Under the pieces are notes generated by a model that ran no database searches, was not told the DNA's origin, and was given only the letters and a program-made list of their open reading frames with translations. The translations under genes and the position numbers were made by a program. Source: Conexibacter sp. DBS9H8 (GTDB lineage: Bacteria > Actinomycetota > Thermoleophilia > Solirubrobacterales > Solirubrobacteraceae). From it: a DNA stretch of 64,000 bases. Each line of letters opens with the position of its first letter. The first letter of the stretch is position 1. The DNA lies in contig NZ_CP097128.1 in assembly GCF_023330685.1 (NCBI RefSeq), forward strand, positions 806,001 to 870,000, in the 5' to 3' direction. Positions 35,897 through 44,202 of the stretch are shown piece after piece.

Positions 35897-37651
35897 GCCC
35901 GGGCGCGGCAGCCGACCGTCCGCGAGCCAGCCGCGCAACTCCCCGCGGCGGATCTTGCCGCTGATCGTCTTGGGGAGCGCGTCGACGAAGTGAACCTCCC
36001 GCGGATACTTGTACGGCGCCGTCTGGGTCTTGACGAACTCCTGCAGCTCGGCGGCCAGGGCGGGGCTCGGCGCATGGCCGGGAGCGAGGATGCAGACGCC
36101 GACGACGATCTCCGTCCGCTCGGCGTCGGGCCGGCCGATCACCGCCGCCTCCATCACGGCGGGGTGGGCGACGAGGGCCGACTCCACCTCGAACGGACCG
36201 ATCCGGTAGGCGCTCGAAGTGATCACGTCGTCGTTGCGCCCCTCGAACCAGAAGTAGCCGTCCTCATCCTTGGCCGCCTTGTCCCCGGTGAAGTAGTGCG
36301 GGCCGCGGAAGACCGCCGCGGTCGCCTCCGGGTTCTCGAAGTAGCCCGGGAACAGGCCAACCTGGCGCCCGCCGTCGGGCACGACGACGACGACGTTGCC
36401 GACCGCTCCGGCCTCCACCGGGCCGCCGGCGTCATCGACGACGTCCACGGTCCACCCCGGAACGGGACGGCCCATCGAGCCGGGCCGCACCGGCATCCCC
36501 CGGTAGTTGGCGACGATGCAGGTCGTCTCGGTCTGGCCGTAGCCGTCGTAGATCGTCAGGTCCGTCCCCGCCTTCCAGGCGCGGATCACCTCCGGGTTGA
36601 GCGGCTCCCCCGCGCTCGTGCAGTGACGCAGGGCGGACAGGTCGTGGGCGCGCAGGTCCGCCTGGACGAGCAGGCGATAGAGCGTCGGCGGGGCACAGAA
36701 GGAGGTGATCTGATGGCGGGCGAGGATCGACAGGATCGTGTCGGCGTCCGGCTTGCCCAGTTGCACCTGGACGACACAGGCCCGCTCGTGGAACTGGCCG
36801 AACAGCGCCCCCCAGGCCGCCTTGGCCCAGCCGGTGTCGGTGACGGTCCAGTGCCGGTCCCCGGGCCGCAGGTCCTGCCAGAAGCGCGCGGTGCCGACGT
36901 GCCCGAGCGCGTAGTCCTGGGCGTGTTGGACCATCTTCGCCAGCGCGACGGTCCCGCTCGTGAAGTAGAGCAGCAGCGGGTCTTCGCGGGCGGTTGGATC
37001 CTCGGGGGTCGGGCCGTCCCCGGCGGCCTCCAGGGCGACGTCGAAGTCCGCCCACTCAGTCGACGGGCTCCCACCGGCCCCTCCGCCAGGCACCTCGGCC
37101 CCGCCACCTCCAGGCCGTCCACTCCCGGCACTGCCGGTCTCCCCGCCGACACACCAGCGAGCCCGCAGTGCCACCCCGGTCTGATCGACCTTCAGGACCC
37201 CGGCCGGATCGGTGATCGCCGCGACCGCGCGAGCCCGGGTGAGGCGATCCGTGATGTCCTTGGGCGTGAGCAGGTTGGGGCCGGGCATCGGGATCGCGCC
37301 GATCCGCATCGCCCCGAGCAGCGCCGCGTGCCACTGGCGGATCCGCGGCAGCATCACGAACACATGGTCGCCCTTGCCGATCCCGGCCGCGAGCATCGCC
37401 CGGGCCGCCCGTCGCGAGTCGGCGGCCAACCCGGCGACGGTCTGGCAGGCGGTCACCTCACCGGCGGCGTCGAGGCTGAGGACCGCCGGCGCGTCGGGAT
37501 CCTCCCGAGCCCACGCCTCGACGATGTCGAGGACCGGGTTGAACCGGTCGGGCACCTCGAGGCGGAAGCCGGCGGCCGCCGCCCCGTAGTCGGTCACATT
37601 CGCCGGCGCCGATCGCTCGGGGCGCGGGCGGAACCCGCTGTGGTCAGACAC
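35885..37651 (-). CDS. Acyl-CoA synthetase (AMP-forming), medium-chain-like
   Basis: 588 residues of the adenylate-forming superfamily: P-loop LYFTSGTVALAKM (usually TSGTTGxPK), acceptor TVTDTGWAKAAWG, IYDGYGQTETT, YFTGDKAAKDEDGYFWFEGRNDDVI, and the catalytic Lys in LPKTISGKIRR. The pattern is that of the MACS/acetyl-CoA-synthetase-like group activating short or medium chain carboxylates. A 20-residue Gly/Ser insert sits near residue 190. The GTG start has GAGGAGAGGAG upstream. The C-terminal codons lie in the simple repeat. Possibly controlled by the nearby GntR/FCD protein. Confidence 0.9.
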   Translation of the reverse strand: MSDHSGFRPRPERSAPANVTDYGAAAAGFRLEVPDRFNPVLDIVEAWAREDPDAPAVLSLDAAGEVTACQTVAGLAADSRRAARAMLAAGIGKGDHVFVMLPRIRQWHAALLGAMRIGAIPMPGPNLLTPKDITDRLTRARAVAAITDPAGVLKVDQTGVALRARWCVGGETGSAGSGRPGGGGAEVPGGGAGGSPSTEWADFDVALEAAGDGPTPEDPTAREDPLLLYFTSGTVALAKMVQHAQDYALGHVGTARFWQDLRPGDRHWTVTDTGWAKAAWGALFGQFHERACVVQVQLGKPDADTILSILARHQITSFCAPPTLYRLLVQADLRAHDLSALRHCTSAGEPLNPEVIRAWKAGTDLTIYDGYGQTETTCIVANYRGMPVRPGSMGRPVPGWTVDVVDDAGGPVEAGAVGNVVVVVPDGGRQVGLFPGYFENPEATAAVFRGPHYFTGDKAAKDEDGYFWFEGRNDDVITSSAYRIGPFEVESALVAHPAVMEAAVIGRPDAERTEIVVGVCILAPGHAPSPALAAELQEFVKTQTAPYKYPREVHFVDALPKTISGKIRRGELRGWLADGRLPRPGAGG

Positions 37652-37790
37652 GTTCGCTCCTCTCCTCAGGCCGTCGCGCGGACGTTAACACTCGGGCCCG
37701 GGGGATGCCTCCGCCCGTCCCGGCATCGTGGACGGCCCCAAGGCGCGACCCCATCCGCCCGGCCCGGCGCCACCGCGATCGGCCGGCACC

Positions 37791-37796
37791 TACCCT
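37791..37796 (+). promoter_or_regulatory. -10 box of the DUF5718-like gene
   Basis: TACCCT ends 6 bases before GTG 37803, a leaderless arrangement that picks this start over an in-frame one 75 bases upstream. Confidence 0.45.
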
Positions 37797-37802
37797 GAGC
37801 GC

Positions 37803-38669
37803 GTGATCACGATCAACTCAGACGGCCTCCGCGACCACGTCGGCTTCGGTGTCGCCGGGAACTTCGCCGGCCACCTCGAACAGGCCGGCGAGGCCGCCGA
37901 CTTCGCCACCGTCAGCGCCCCAGCCGACGCGCCGAAGGGGATCTTTCCCTTCTACGTCCCCGCCCCCGCGGCGAACGTCCCCGCGTTCCTCACCACCTTT
38001 CCGCTGTCGGCGACCGAGATCGCCCTCCCCGCAGGGGCCGAGAACCTGCAGATCGAGCCCGAAGTCGGCGTGCTCGTCCACTTCAGCTACGGCCCCGACG
38101 GCCGCGTGAGCGCGCTCGCGCCGCACACCGTCGCGGCGTTCAACGACTGCTCGATCCGCACCCCGGCCGCCGCGAAGATCTCACAGAAGAAGAACTGGGG
38201 CCCTGCGAGCAAGGGGCTGGCGTCCACCGGCTTCGCCGTCAACGGGCTCGGGCGCGGCGGCGGCACCGACAGCCTGCGCCTGGCGAGCTTTCTGCGCCGC
38301 GGGGCGGAGGTGCACGCCTACGGGCTCGACAGCGCCGTCACCGACTACAGCTACTACGCCGAGACCCTGCTGAGCTGGATCGTCGAGCGCCTCAGCCACC
38401 AGACGGGCGCGCCGGAGACGCCGCTGGAGCCCGTCGGGGCCTTCCTCGCGGCCGCCGGATCGCCCGCCGGCGGGGTGATCGGGATCGGGGCGACCCGCTA
38501 CACCGCCTACGGGGAGGCGACCTACCTCGAGCCCGGCGACGTCTCGATCATCGTCCTCTACGACGGCGCCGTCCACCTCCCCGAAACGGTGAGTGAGGCC
38601 GTCGGAGCCGGCCGGACCGACGCGCTGGCGGCGGCCTCCGTGCTCGCCCAGCGCGTCGTCGCCGTGTGA
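37803..38669 (+). CDS. DUF5718-like conserved protein, fumarylacetoacetate-hydrolase-related
   Basis: 288 residues. The start VGFGVAGNFAGHLEQAGEAADF and IEPEVGVLVHFSYGPDG, then KKNWGPASKG, match what I remember of the DUF5718 family; the EPEVG-like strand and GDVSIIVLYDG recall the fumarylacetoacetate hydrolase fold. No catalytic role is known to me. No signal or membrane segment is seen. It is a single gene ended by a strong hairpin and divergent from the acyl-CoA synthetase. Confidence 0.65.
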   Translation: MITINSDGLRDHVGFGVAGNFAGHLEQAGEAADFATVSAPADAPKGIFPFYVPAPAANVPAFLTTFPLSATEIALPAGAENLQIEPEVGVLVHFSYGPDGRVSALAPHTVAAFNDCSIRTPAAAKISQKKNWGPASKGLASTGFAVNGLGRGGGTDSLRLASFLRRGAEVHAYGLDSAVTDYSYYAETLLSWIVERLSHQTGAPETPLEPVGAFLAAAGSPAGGVIGIGATRYTAYGEATYLEPGDVSIIVLYDGAVHLPETVSEAVGAGRTDALAAASVLAQRVVAV

Positions 38670-38681
38670 GGAGCGTGGGGT

Positions 38682-38725
38682 TCCGGGCGCGGCTCACAGG
38701 CCGCGCCCGGACCGGGCGGCCCGGT
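38682..38725. terminator. Double hairpin between convergent genes
   Basis: TCCGGGCGCGGC pairs with GCCGCGCCCGGA over a 6-base loop (38682-38711), and ACCGGG-CGG-CCCGGT follows (38711-38725). It lies between the convergent DUF5718-like and ferredoxin genes. Confidence 0.65.
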
Positions 38726-38733
38726 CCTTCTGC

Positions 38734-38967
38734 TCAGCGGCGGGCGCGGGCAGGCGCGCGGGCCGGTTCGCGCTGGAGACGGAGGGCGAGCTTGGGGCAG
38801 CTCTGTACGGCGATCCGGGCGAGACCGACGAGCTCGGGGTCGAGCGGGGCCGCGTCGATCACCGGGTAGCCCCAGTCATCGAGGCTGACCCGCTCGGGAA
38901 GCAGTTCGGCGCACATCCCGTGGGCCGAACAGCTGATCATGTCGACAATGAGACGCTCAGATCTCAT
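38734..38967 (-). CDS. Ferredoxin ([3Fe-4S]/[4Fe-4S] type)
   Basis: 77 residues. CSAHGMCAELLPE and AVQSCPKLAL follow the CxxHGxCxxxxPE...CP pattern of actinobacterial single-cluster ferredoxins, where the second cysteine position is often replaced (here by His/Gly), giving a [3Fe-4S] or unusual cluster. The basic, Arg/Ala/Pro-rich tail is uncharacterised. The ATG overlaps the stop of the NuoF-like gene, so it is the last gene of the redox operon and probably exchanges electrons with that flavoprotein. Confidence 0.88.
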   Translation of the reverse strand: MRSERLIVDMISCSAHGMCAELLPERVSLDDWGYPVIDAAPLDPELVGLARIAVQSCPKLALRLQREPARAPARARR

Positions 38968-40160
38968 ACCGGCACCGCCTGGCCGGTGCGGACGCTGCGG
39001 CGCAGCGGCGCGTTCGCGGCCCGGTAGTCGGCCTCACAGCGGTCACACGGCCCGTTGCCGGCATGGTCGGAGAAGGTGTGGGCCATCACCGACAGGGCCG
39101 AGGTGACATAGCGGGAGACGCCGTCGGGGTGGGCGCAGCCCCCGCGCTTGTTGACCATCGCGCACCAGCGCTGGACCTGGGCGAGGGAACGGAAGCGGTC
39201 GCGGCCGGGCAGGCCGGGGGCGCACAGATCCTCGAGCGCGCCGGCGATCGCGTCGAGGCCGAACACGCACGGCCCACACTGGCCGGCGGTCTGGTCGGCC
39301 ATCCACCGGGTCACCCGGGCGACCTCGGAGACGCCACAGTCCGAGCTGCCGAGGGCGAAGATGATGCCCGCGCCGAGGGTGAGGCCCTCGGCGCGCAGCG
39401 TCGGCTCGTCGAGGGGCAGCTCGAGCGCCGGTGCCGCCGCCGCCCAGGTGCCGCCGTAGCCGCCGAGGAGGATCGCGCTGATCGGTTCGGTCACCCCGCC
39501 GGCGGCGGTGAGGGCGGCCGCCACCGTCGTGCCGGGGCGGACGGAGACGACGGTCGTGCGCGGCACCGCTCCGGCGACGGTGACGTGGCGGCTCCCGTCG
39601 AATCTGCCCGCGACGATCCGGCCGATCTGGGCGTACGTCTCGGCGTTGGAGACGAGGGTCGGCCGTCCACGCAGCCCCTTCTCGAACGGGTAGGGCGGCG
39701 TGGTCGTCGGCTTGGCCTCAAGGCCGTTGAGGAAATTGATTAGCGCCGTCTCCTGGCCGGAGACGAAACCGTCGGGGACACCGATCACCTCGACGACGGG
39801 GGCGCCGCGGTCCGCGAGCTCGGGGCGGCCGGCGAGGGCCTGTTCGAGCGCGTCGATTACCTGGACGCGGCGGTGGTCGACGCCGACCACGATCGCGTCG
39901 GCCCCGAGCGCGTGGGCGACGCAGAAGGCGCCGTCGAGGACGACGTCGGTGCGGGCGCTGAGGAGGAAGCGATCCTTGCGCGACAGCGGCTCGCCCTCGG
40001 TGCCGTTGACGACGACGATCGGACGGCGCCGCTGGCTGGCGACCGCGCGCAGCTTCGTCCCCGTCGGGAAGTAGGCGCCGCCGTGTCCGTGCAGGCGGGC
40101 CCGCTCGAGTGAGTCGACGAGCTCGTTGAGGTTCATCCGGCGGGGGGGGCGCGAGGGCAT
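38964..40160 (-). CDS. NuoF-like flavoprotein with SLBB and iron-sulfur region
   Basis: 398 residues. GHGGAYFPTG is the FMN/NADH site (GRGGAGFPTG in NuoF), followed by VVNGTEGEPLSRKD and the NAETYAQI segment; an SLBB-like beta region comes next. The C-terminal Fe-S region reads GQCGPCVFG where NuoF has SCGxCxPC, so one cluster ligand is replaced; more cysteines occur in RWCAMVNKRGGCAHP and GPCDRCEADY. It probably oxidises NAD(P)H or ferredoxin at the inner face. The ATG at 40160 overlaps the upstream stop (TGATG). It stands alone, without other complex I genes. Confidence 0.85.
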   Translation of the reverse strand: MPSRPPRRMNLNELVDSLERARLHGHGGAYFPTGTKLRAVASQRRRPIVVVNGTEGEPLSRKDRFLLSARTDVVLDGAFCVAHALGADAIVVGVDHRRVQVIDALEQALAGRPELADRGAPVVEVIGVPDGFVSGQETALINFLNGLEAKPTTTPPYPFEKGLRGRPTLVSNAETYAQIGRIVAGRFDGSRHVTVAGAVPRTTVVSVRPGTTVAAALTAAGGVTEPISAILLGGYGGTWAAAAPALELPLDEPTLRAEGLTLGAGIIFALGSSDCGVSEVARVTRWMADQTAGQCGPCVFGLDAIAGALEDLCAPGLPGRDRFRSLAQVQRWCAMVNKRGGCAHPDGVSRYVTSALSVMAHTFSDHAGNGPCDRCEADYRAANAPLRRSVRTGQAVPV

Positions 40161-40696
40161 CAGACAGCCTCCAGTCGGGGGACGGTGAGCAGGCGCAGGG
40201 CGAGGGCGGAGAGGACCGAGCCGACGCAGATGAGGTCGATCAGGATCATCCACGGGGTCGCCCGGTCGATGCCGTTGCCGATGCCGTGCAGGAGCGCGAC
40301 CGGCCAGGCGGCGTAGGCGAGCCAATGGATCGCACGCCAGCTGCCATAGCCGAGGCGGCCCTTGACCAGGCTGCTGATCAGCACGGCGAGCAGCAGGTCA
40401 CAGGCGACCGCGGCGGCGCTGATCCCGAGCGTGCTGTAGGTGTGCACGAGCGGGATGAACGCGGCGGTGAGCGGAATCGCGATGAAGCTGTCGGTCACCG
40501 CGGAGAGGATGTGGACGGCGAGAAAGGCGGCGGCGAGCAGCGAGGCGTTGCGGTGGATGCGGTCGATGACGAACCGCGGCCAGCGGTCCGTCGCCACCCG
40601 GGAGCGGTTGAGCAGCCCGAGGGTCACCGTGGCGGTGAACAGGATCAGGGTCATCGTGCCGGTCGCCCGGATCACGTAGTACTGGAGGACGAGCAT
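40160..40696 (-). CDS. Ferric-reductase-like heme transmembrane protein
   Basis: 178 residues with six hydrophobic segments. Histidines recur inside helices: RIHRNASLLAAAFLAVHILSAV, PLVHTYSTLG, SWRAIHWLAYAAWPVALLHGIGNG, as in the ferric reductase/MsrQ-type di-heme membrane domain. It would carry electrons across the membrane between the NuoF-like protein inside and a flavinylated protein outside. ATG at 40696 overlaps the ApbE stop. Confidence 0.85.
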   Translation of the reverse strand: MLVLQYYVIRATGTMTLILFTATVTLGLLNRSRVATDRWPRFVIDRIHRNASLLAAAFLAVHILSAVTDSFIAIPLTAAFIPLVHTYSTLGISAAAVACDLLLAVLISSLVKGRLGYGSWRAIHWLAYAAWPVALLHGIGNGIDRATPWMILIDLICVGSVLSALALRLLTVPRLEAV

Positions 40697-41583
40697 CAGG
40701 ACAGCGACTCCGCTTCGGGCTTCCACGCGGGCATCGGATCCCCTTCCGGCCAGCCCCCCACGGTCGCCACACTCCCGTCGGCGTGGACGAGGCGGGCCGA
40801 CAGGCCCTGGGCCGCCAGCCAGGCGGGGGCGTCGGGGCCGAGGACGATCGCGGCGGTCGCGGCGGTGTTCGCGTCGACGCACGTCGCGGCGGTGACGCTG
40901 ACGGTCCGCCAGTGCACGTCGGCCGGGGTACCCCGGCGCGGGTCGATGATGTGGTGGCCGTGCCCGTCAGGGCCCGGGCGGACCGTGGTTGAGGAGGTGG
41001 CAAGCCCCCCCTCGCAGATCGTCACCCGCTGGCCGGGCGCCTCGGGGCCGGCGCGGTGATCGTCGGTGACATGGATGAGCCAGCCGCCGGCCGGGGCCGG
41101 GCCGGCGACGGCGATGTCACCGCCGAGGGAGACGAGCACCCCGACGCCGGTCGCCGCGGCGATCCGTCGGGCGGCGCGGTCGGCACAGAGGGCCTTCGCG
41201 CTCGCGCCGAGGTCGAGCCGCATGCCGGAGGGCAGCCGGACCGACCAGTCGGTGAGGGTGATCCCCCGCCAGCCGGGGTCAGCCGACAGGGTCGGGTCGA
41301 CGAGGCCGCCGCTGATCGCCGCTGCCTGACAGGCGGTGGCGATCGCCTCGGCGAGAGCGGCGCTGACGGACACCGTCGCGCCGGCGCGAGCGTTGAGGGC
41401 GGTCAGCTCCGAGTCGGCGCGGTAGCTCGAGGCGGCCCGGTCGATCCGGTCCAGTTCAGAGGCGAGCAGCACCCGGGCCGGTTCGAGGACGGCGGGGTCA
41501 CAGACCACGAGGACCGCTGTCGTGCCGATCGCCGTCCACTCGACCCGGGCGGGGGCCGAGATGGTCGGGGCGGAGGCGCTCAT
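40696..41583 (-). CDS. apbE: ApbE-type FAD:protein FMN transferase
   Basis: 295 residues. It shows the ApbE pattern: SYRADSELTALNA, LDLGASAKALCADRAARRI (family LDLGGIAKGYAVD), LVSLGGDIAVAG, GLATSSTTVR, HHIIDPRRGTPA and VTAATCVDANTAATAAIVLG. ApbE moves FMN from FAD onto a Thr or Ser of an exported partner. No lipobox or signal peptide is seen, so the export mode is open. It overlaps both neighbours by 1-4 bases. No FMN-binding acceptor domain is encoded in this window. Confidence 0.9.
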   Translation of the reverse strand: MSASAPTISAPARVEWTAIGTTAVLVVCDPAVLEPARVLLASELDRIDRAASSYRADSELTALNARAGATVSVSAALAEAIATACQAAAISGGLVDPTLSADPGWRGITLTDWSVRLPSGMRLDLGASAKALCADRAARRIAAATGVGVLVSLGGDIAVAGPAPAGGWLIHVTDDHRAGPEAPGQRVTICEGGLATSSTTVRPGPDGHGHHIIDPRRGTPADVHWRTVSVTAATCVDANTAATAAIVLGPDAPAWLAAQGLSARLVHADGSVATVGGWPEGDPMPAWKPEAESLS

Positions 41584-41930
41584 GATCCGCCGGAGACGAC
41601 CGGGGCCGGGGCGGGAGCGGCCGCGCTGCTCGCGGGGGCCGGGGCCGGCGCCGAGCTGGCCGCCGGTGATGCGGTCGACGGGCTCGACTCGCTCGAGGTG
41701 GCTGATCCGTCATCGGATCCGGTCGCCGCACTCGTCTCATCCGAGCTGCTCGAGCTCGTCTGGGCGGCGGGGGTGGCGGTGAGCGTGCTGATGTGGTGGG
41801 CGACGTGGGCGTCGGTCGCCACGAGCACCATGAGCACGCCGGCACCGAGCACCGATCCGACCGCCATCCTCCGGTTCACCCGGTCGAGGCGGTCAAAGGC
41901 GGCGTCGCGGTTGGCCTGTGCGTGATTCAT
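41580..41930 (-). CDS. Short membrane-anchored protein with Ser/Ala/Pro-rich tail
   Basis: 116 residues: a cytoplasmic basic head (AFDRLDRVNRRM), one membrane helix (AVGSVLGAGVLMVLVATDAHVAHHI) and about 70 residues of Ser/Thr, then Ala/Pro, low complexity ending PAPVVSGGS. In related clusters the first gene encodes such an anchor and linker followed by an FMN-binding domain; here the protein stops where that domain would begin and overlaps apbE. SDDGSATSS only loosely recalls an ApbE target site. First gene of the redox operon. Confidence 0.75.
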   Translation of the reverse strand: MNHAQANRDAAFDRLDRVNRRMAVGSVLGAGVLMVLVATDAHVAHHISTLTATPAAQTSSSSSDETSAATGSDDGSATSSESSPSTASPAASSAPAPAPASSAAAPAPAPVVSGGS

Positions 41931-41948
41931 GCCGGGGAGTGTTGTGCG

Positions 41949-41958
41949 CTTTCGTAAG
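41949..41958. promoter_or_regulatory. CTTTCGTAAG motif in the divergent redox/two-component promoter
   Basis: The identical 10-mer occurs at 15430-15439. A related CGTGAGAAC follows at 41975, 22 bases downstream of CGTAAG here, a two-turn spacing that suits an OmpR-type response regulator. Binding by the adjacent regulator is inference. Confidence 0.4.
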
Positions 41959-42031
41959 TCGAGCGTGTCATGGGCGTGAGAACACTCTTTGGATGTCCTT
42001 TCGACGTCGGCGCGCCGGTCTCCCCCCGGCC

Positions 42032-42037
42032 TATGAT
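42032..42037 (+). promoter_or_regulatory. -10 box of the response regulator gene
   Basis: TATGAT ends 6 bases before ATG 42044. No -35 hexamer is recognisable, which would fit activator dependence. Confidence 0.5.
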
Positions 42038-42043
42038 CCGGCC

Positions 42044-42718
42044 ATGATCCTCGTCGTCGAAGATGAGCCCGGGATCCTCGACTTCGTCGAACGGGGTCTG
42101 CGCCGGCACGGGCTCGAGGTCGACACCGCCACGGACGGTGAGGCCGGGCTCGCCCGGGCGCTCGAGGCGGAGATCGAACTCGTCGTCCTCGACCTGATGC
42201 TGCCGCGCCGCAGCGGCCAGGAGGTGCTCGGGGAGCTGCGCGCCGCCCGGCCGGAGCTGCCGGTGATCGTCCTGACCGCCCGCGGGGAGGTCGAGGACCG
42301 CGTCGCCGGGCTCGATGCGGGCGCCGTCGACTACCTCGTCAAGCCGTTCTCGATCGACGAGCTCGCCGCCCGGGTCCGGGCCCAGCTGCGCTCGGCCCGC
42401 CGTGGCGACACGACGCTGGTGACCGGCGGGATCCGGGTCGACCTGCTGAGCCGGGACGTGACGACCGTCGGCGATCACCGGGTGCGGCTGTCGACGACCG
42501 AGTTCGAGCTGCTCGTCTTCCTCATGCAGCACGAGGGCCAGGTGCTCGCCCGCGACCAGATCCTCCGCGCCGTCTGGGGCTACCAGCACGACCCCGGCAC
42601 CAACGTCCTCGACGTCTACATCGGCTATCTGCGTCGCAAGCTGTCGGCGACGGAGGCGACCGGCAAGATCACGACGGTGCGCTCGCTCGGGTATCGCTTT
42701 GACGGGGAGCCGCGCTGA
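42044..42718 (+). CDS. OmpR-family response regulator of the redox cluster
   Basis: 224 residues: receiver (ILVVEDEPGILDFVERGL, phosphoacceptor in LVVLDLMLPRRSG, VKPFSIDELAAR) and winged helix (LSTTEFELLVFLMQHEGQVLARDQIL, then NVLDVYIGYLRRKL). The TATGAT box 6 bases before sets the ATG at 42044, 42 codons into a longer open frame. The histidine kinase gene follows after 11 bases. Divergent position to the redox operon suggests direct control of it. Confidence 0.93.
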   Translation: MILVVEDEPGILDFVERGLRRHGLEVDTATDGEAGLARALEAEIELVVLDLMLPRRSGQEVLGELRAARPELPVIVLTARGEVEDRVAGLDAGAVDYLVKPFSIDELAARVRAQLRSARRGDTTLVTGGIRVDLLSRDVTTVGDHRVRLSTTEFELLVFLMQHEGQVLARDQILRAVWGYQHDPGTNVLDVYIGYLRRKLSATEATGKITTVRSLGYRFDGEPR

Positions 42719-42729
42719 GCCGGATCGCG

Positions 42730-44202
42730 GTGGCGCCCGGCCGGCTGTTCTCCCGCCTCACCCCGACCGGCCTGCGGGCCCGGCTGATCGTCGCCGTCGT
42801 GGCGATGGTCACCTTCACCGTCGCGGTCGCCTTCGCCGTCGTCTATCGCACGACGGGGGCGGAGCTGACCACCCAGCTCGACGTCTCCCTGCGGGCCGAC
42901 GCCGGCCAGCTCGGAGAGGCGGTCACCGAGCAGAGTGACGGCCGGTCGGCGTCGGTGCTGATCGCCGCCCGGGAGTACGCGGACTCTCAGGGTTACAGCA
43001 ACGGGGCGGTGCTGTTCTTCGCGATCGTTCCGGGGCAGGGGATCGCCTCCAGCCACCCGGAGCTGTTCGGCCAGTTCGGGCCCGATGACGGCGAGTCCAC
43101 CGATCAGCAGCTGCTCGAGAACCACCAGGGGATCGCGCTGGCGGCGCCGGTGACCGGCTACAGCACCCAGCAGGGGCCAGATCTGGGCCCCTTACGGATC
43201 TACGAACGGCGGGTGCGCCTGGGTTCGGGGCTCAGCTTCTACGCGGGGGCGGCCGAGTCGCTGGAGGGGATCGAGCGGGCCAAGCACGGAGTGCTGAAGT
43301 CCTTCGCCGTCGGGGGTGTGCTCGCCTTTGCGCTCGCGCTCGCGTTCGCCTGGCTGACGGGGGCGCGGATGTCCGCCCCGCTGCGGCGGGCCTCCCAGGT
43401 CGCCGCCCAGGTCGACGGCGGTGACCTCACCCCGCGGCTTGACCTGCCCGCCAACACGAGCCACGAGCTGATCGTCCTCGCGGAGGCGTTCAACCACATG
43501 CTCGACCGGCTTGCCGCCGCCTTCGAGAGTCAGCGCGAGTTCGTCGCCGACGCCTCCCACGAGCTGCGCACGCCGCTGACGGTGATCCGCGGCCAGCTCG
43601 AGCTGCTCGCCGGCAGTGAGGAGGTTGAGCGCGACGAGGTGCTTCGCACCGAACGGCTGATCCAGGCGGAGATCTCCCGGCTCACCCGGCTCACCGACGA
43701 CCTGCTCGTCCTCGCCCGCTCGGACACCGACGACTTCCTCCGCCGCCGGCGGCTGGGGCTCGCCTCCTTCATCCCCGAGCTGTGGGACGGGCTCAGCCTC
43801 ACCGCCGAGCGCCGGTTCGAGGTCGGCGCGATCGCCGAGGTGACGATCTCCGCGGACCCGGACCGGCTTGCCCAGGCGCTGCGCAACCTCGGCACGAACG
43901 CGATCAACTACACCGAGGCGCCCGACGGCCTCGTCGCGATCACCGCCGTCCTGCGCTCCGGGGAGGGGCCCCGGCGGGTGCTCATCACCGTCTCTGACGA
44001 CGGGCCGGGGATCCCTGCCGAGCTGCGCTCGCAGGTCTTCGAACGCTTCTACCGCGCCGATCCGAGCCGCGCCCGAGCGAAGGGCGGGGCGGGACTCGGG
44101 CTGGCGATCGTCAAGGCGATCGTGGAGGCCCACGGCGGCAGCGTCCGGGTCCGTGAGGCGCCGACGGGCGGGGCGGCCTTTGAGGTCGAGCTGCCTGCCT
44201 GA
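42730..44202 (+). CDS. Sensor histidine kinase of the redox cluster
   Basis: 490 residues. A membrane helix near residues 20-45, an extracytoplasmic domain of about 140 residues, a second helix near 195-215, HAMP (MSAPLRRASQVAAQVDGGDL), H-box FVADASHELRTPLTV, N-box NLGTNAINYTE, and G-boxes DDGPGIPAEL and GAGLGLAIVKAIVEAHGG. Partner of the regulator just upstream. The external domain suggests it senses an envelope signal, possibly redox state or an electron acceptor; that is inference. Confidence 0.93.
   Translation: MAPGRLFSRLTPTGLRARLIVAVVAMVTFTVAVAFAVVYRTTGAELTTQLDVSLRADAGQLGEAVTEQSDGRSASVLIAAREYADSQGYSNGAVLFFAIVPGQGIASSHPELFGQFGPDDGESTDQQLLENHQGIALAAPVTGYSTQQGPDLGPLRIYERRVRLGSGLSFYAGAAESLEGIERAKHGVLKSFAVGGVLAFALALAFAWLTGARMSAPLRRASQVAAQVDGGDLTPRLDLPANTSHELIVLAEAFNHMLDRLAAAFESQREFVADASHELRTPLTVIRGQLELLAGSEEVERDEVLRTERLIQAEISRLTRLTDDLLVLARSDTDDFLRRRRLGLASFIPELWDGLSLTAERRFEVGAIAEVTISADPDRLAQALRNLGTNAINYTEAPDGLVAITAVLRSGEGPRRVLITVSDDGPGIPAELRSQVFERFYRADPSRARAKGGAGLGLAIVKAIVEAHGGSVRVREAPTGGAAFEVELPA

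Noticed and set aside
41580..41930. Certain flavinylation site in SDDGSATSS
   Set aside because: The order of residues does not match the known ApbE target pattern, and no FMN-binding fold is present; kept only as a loose resemblance.
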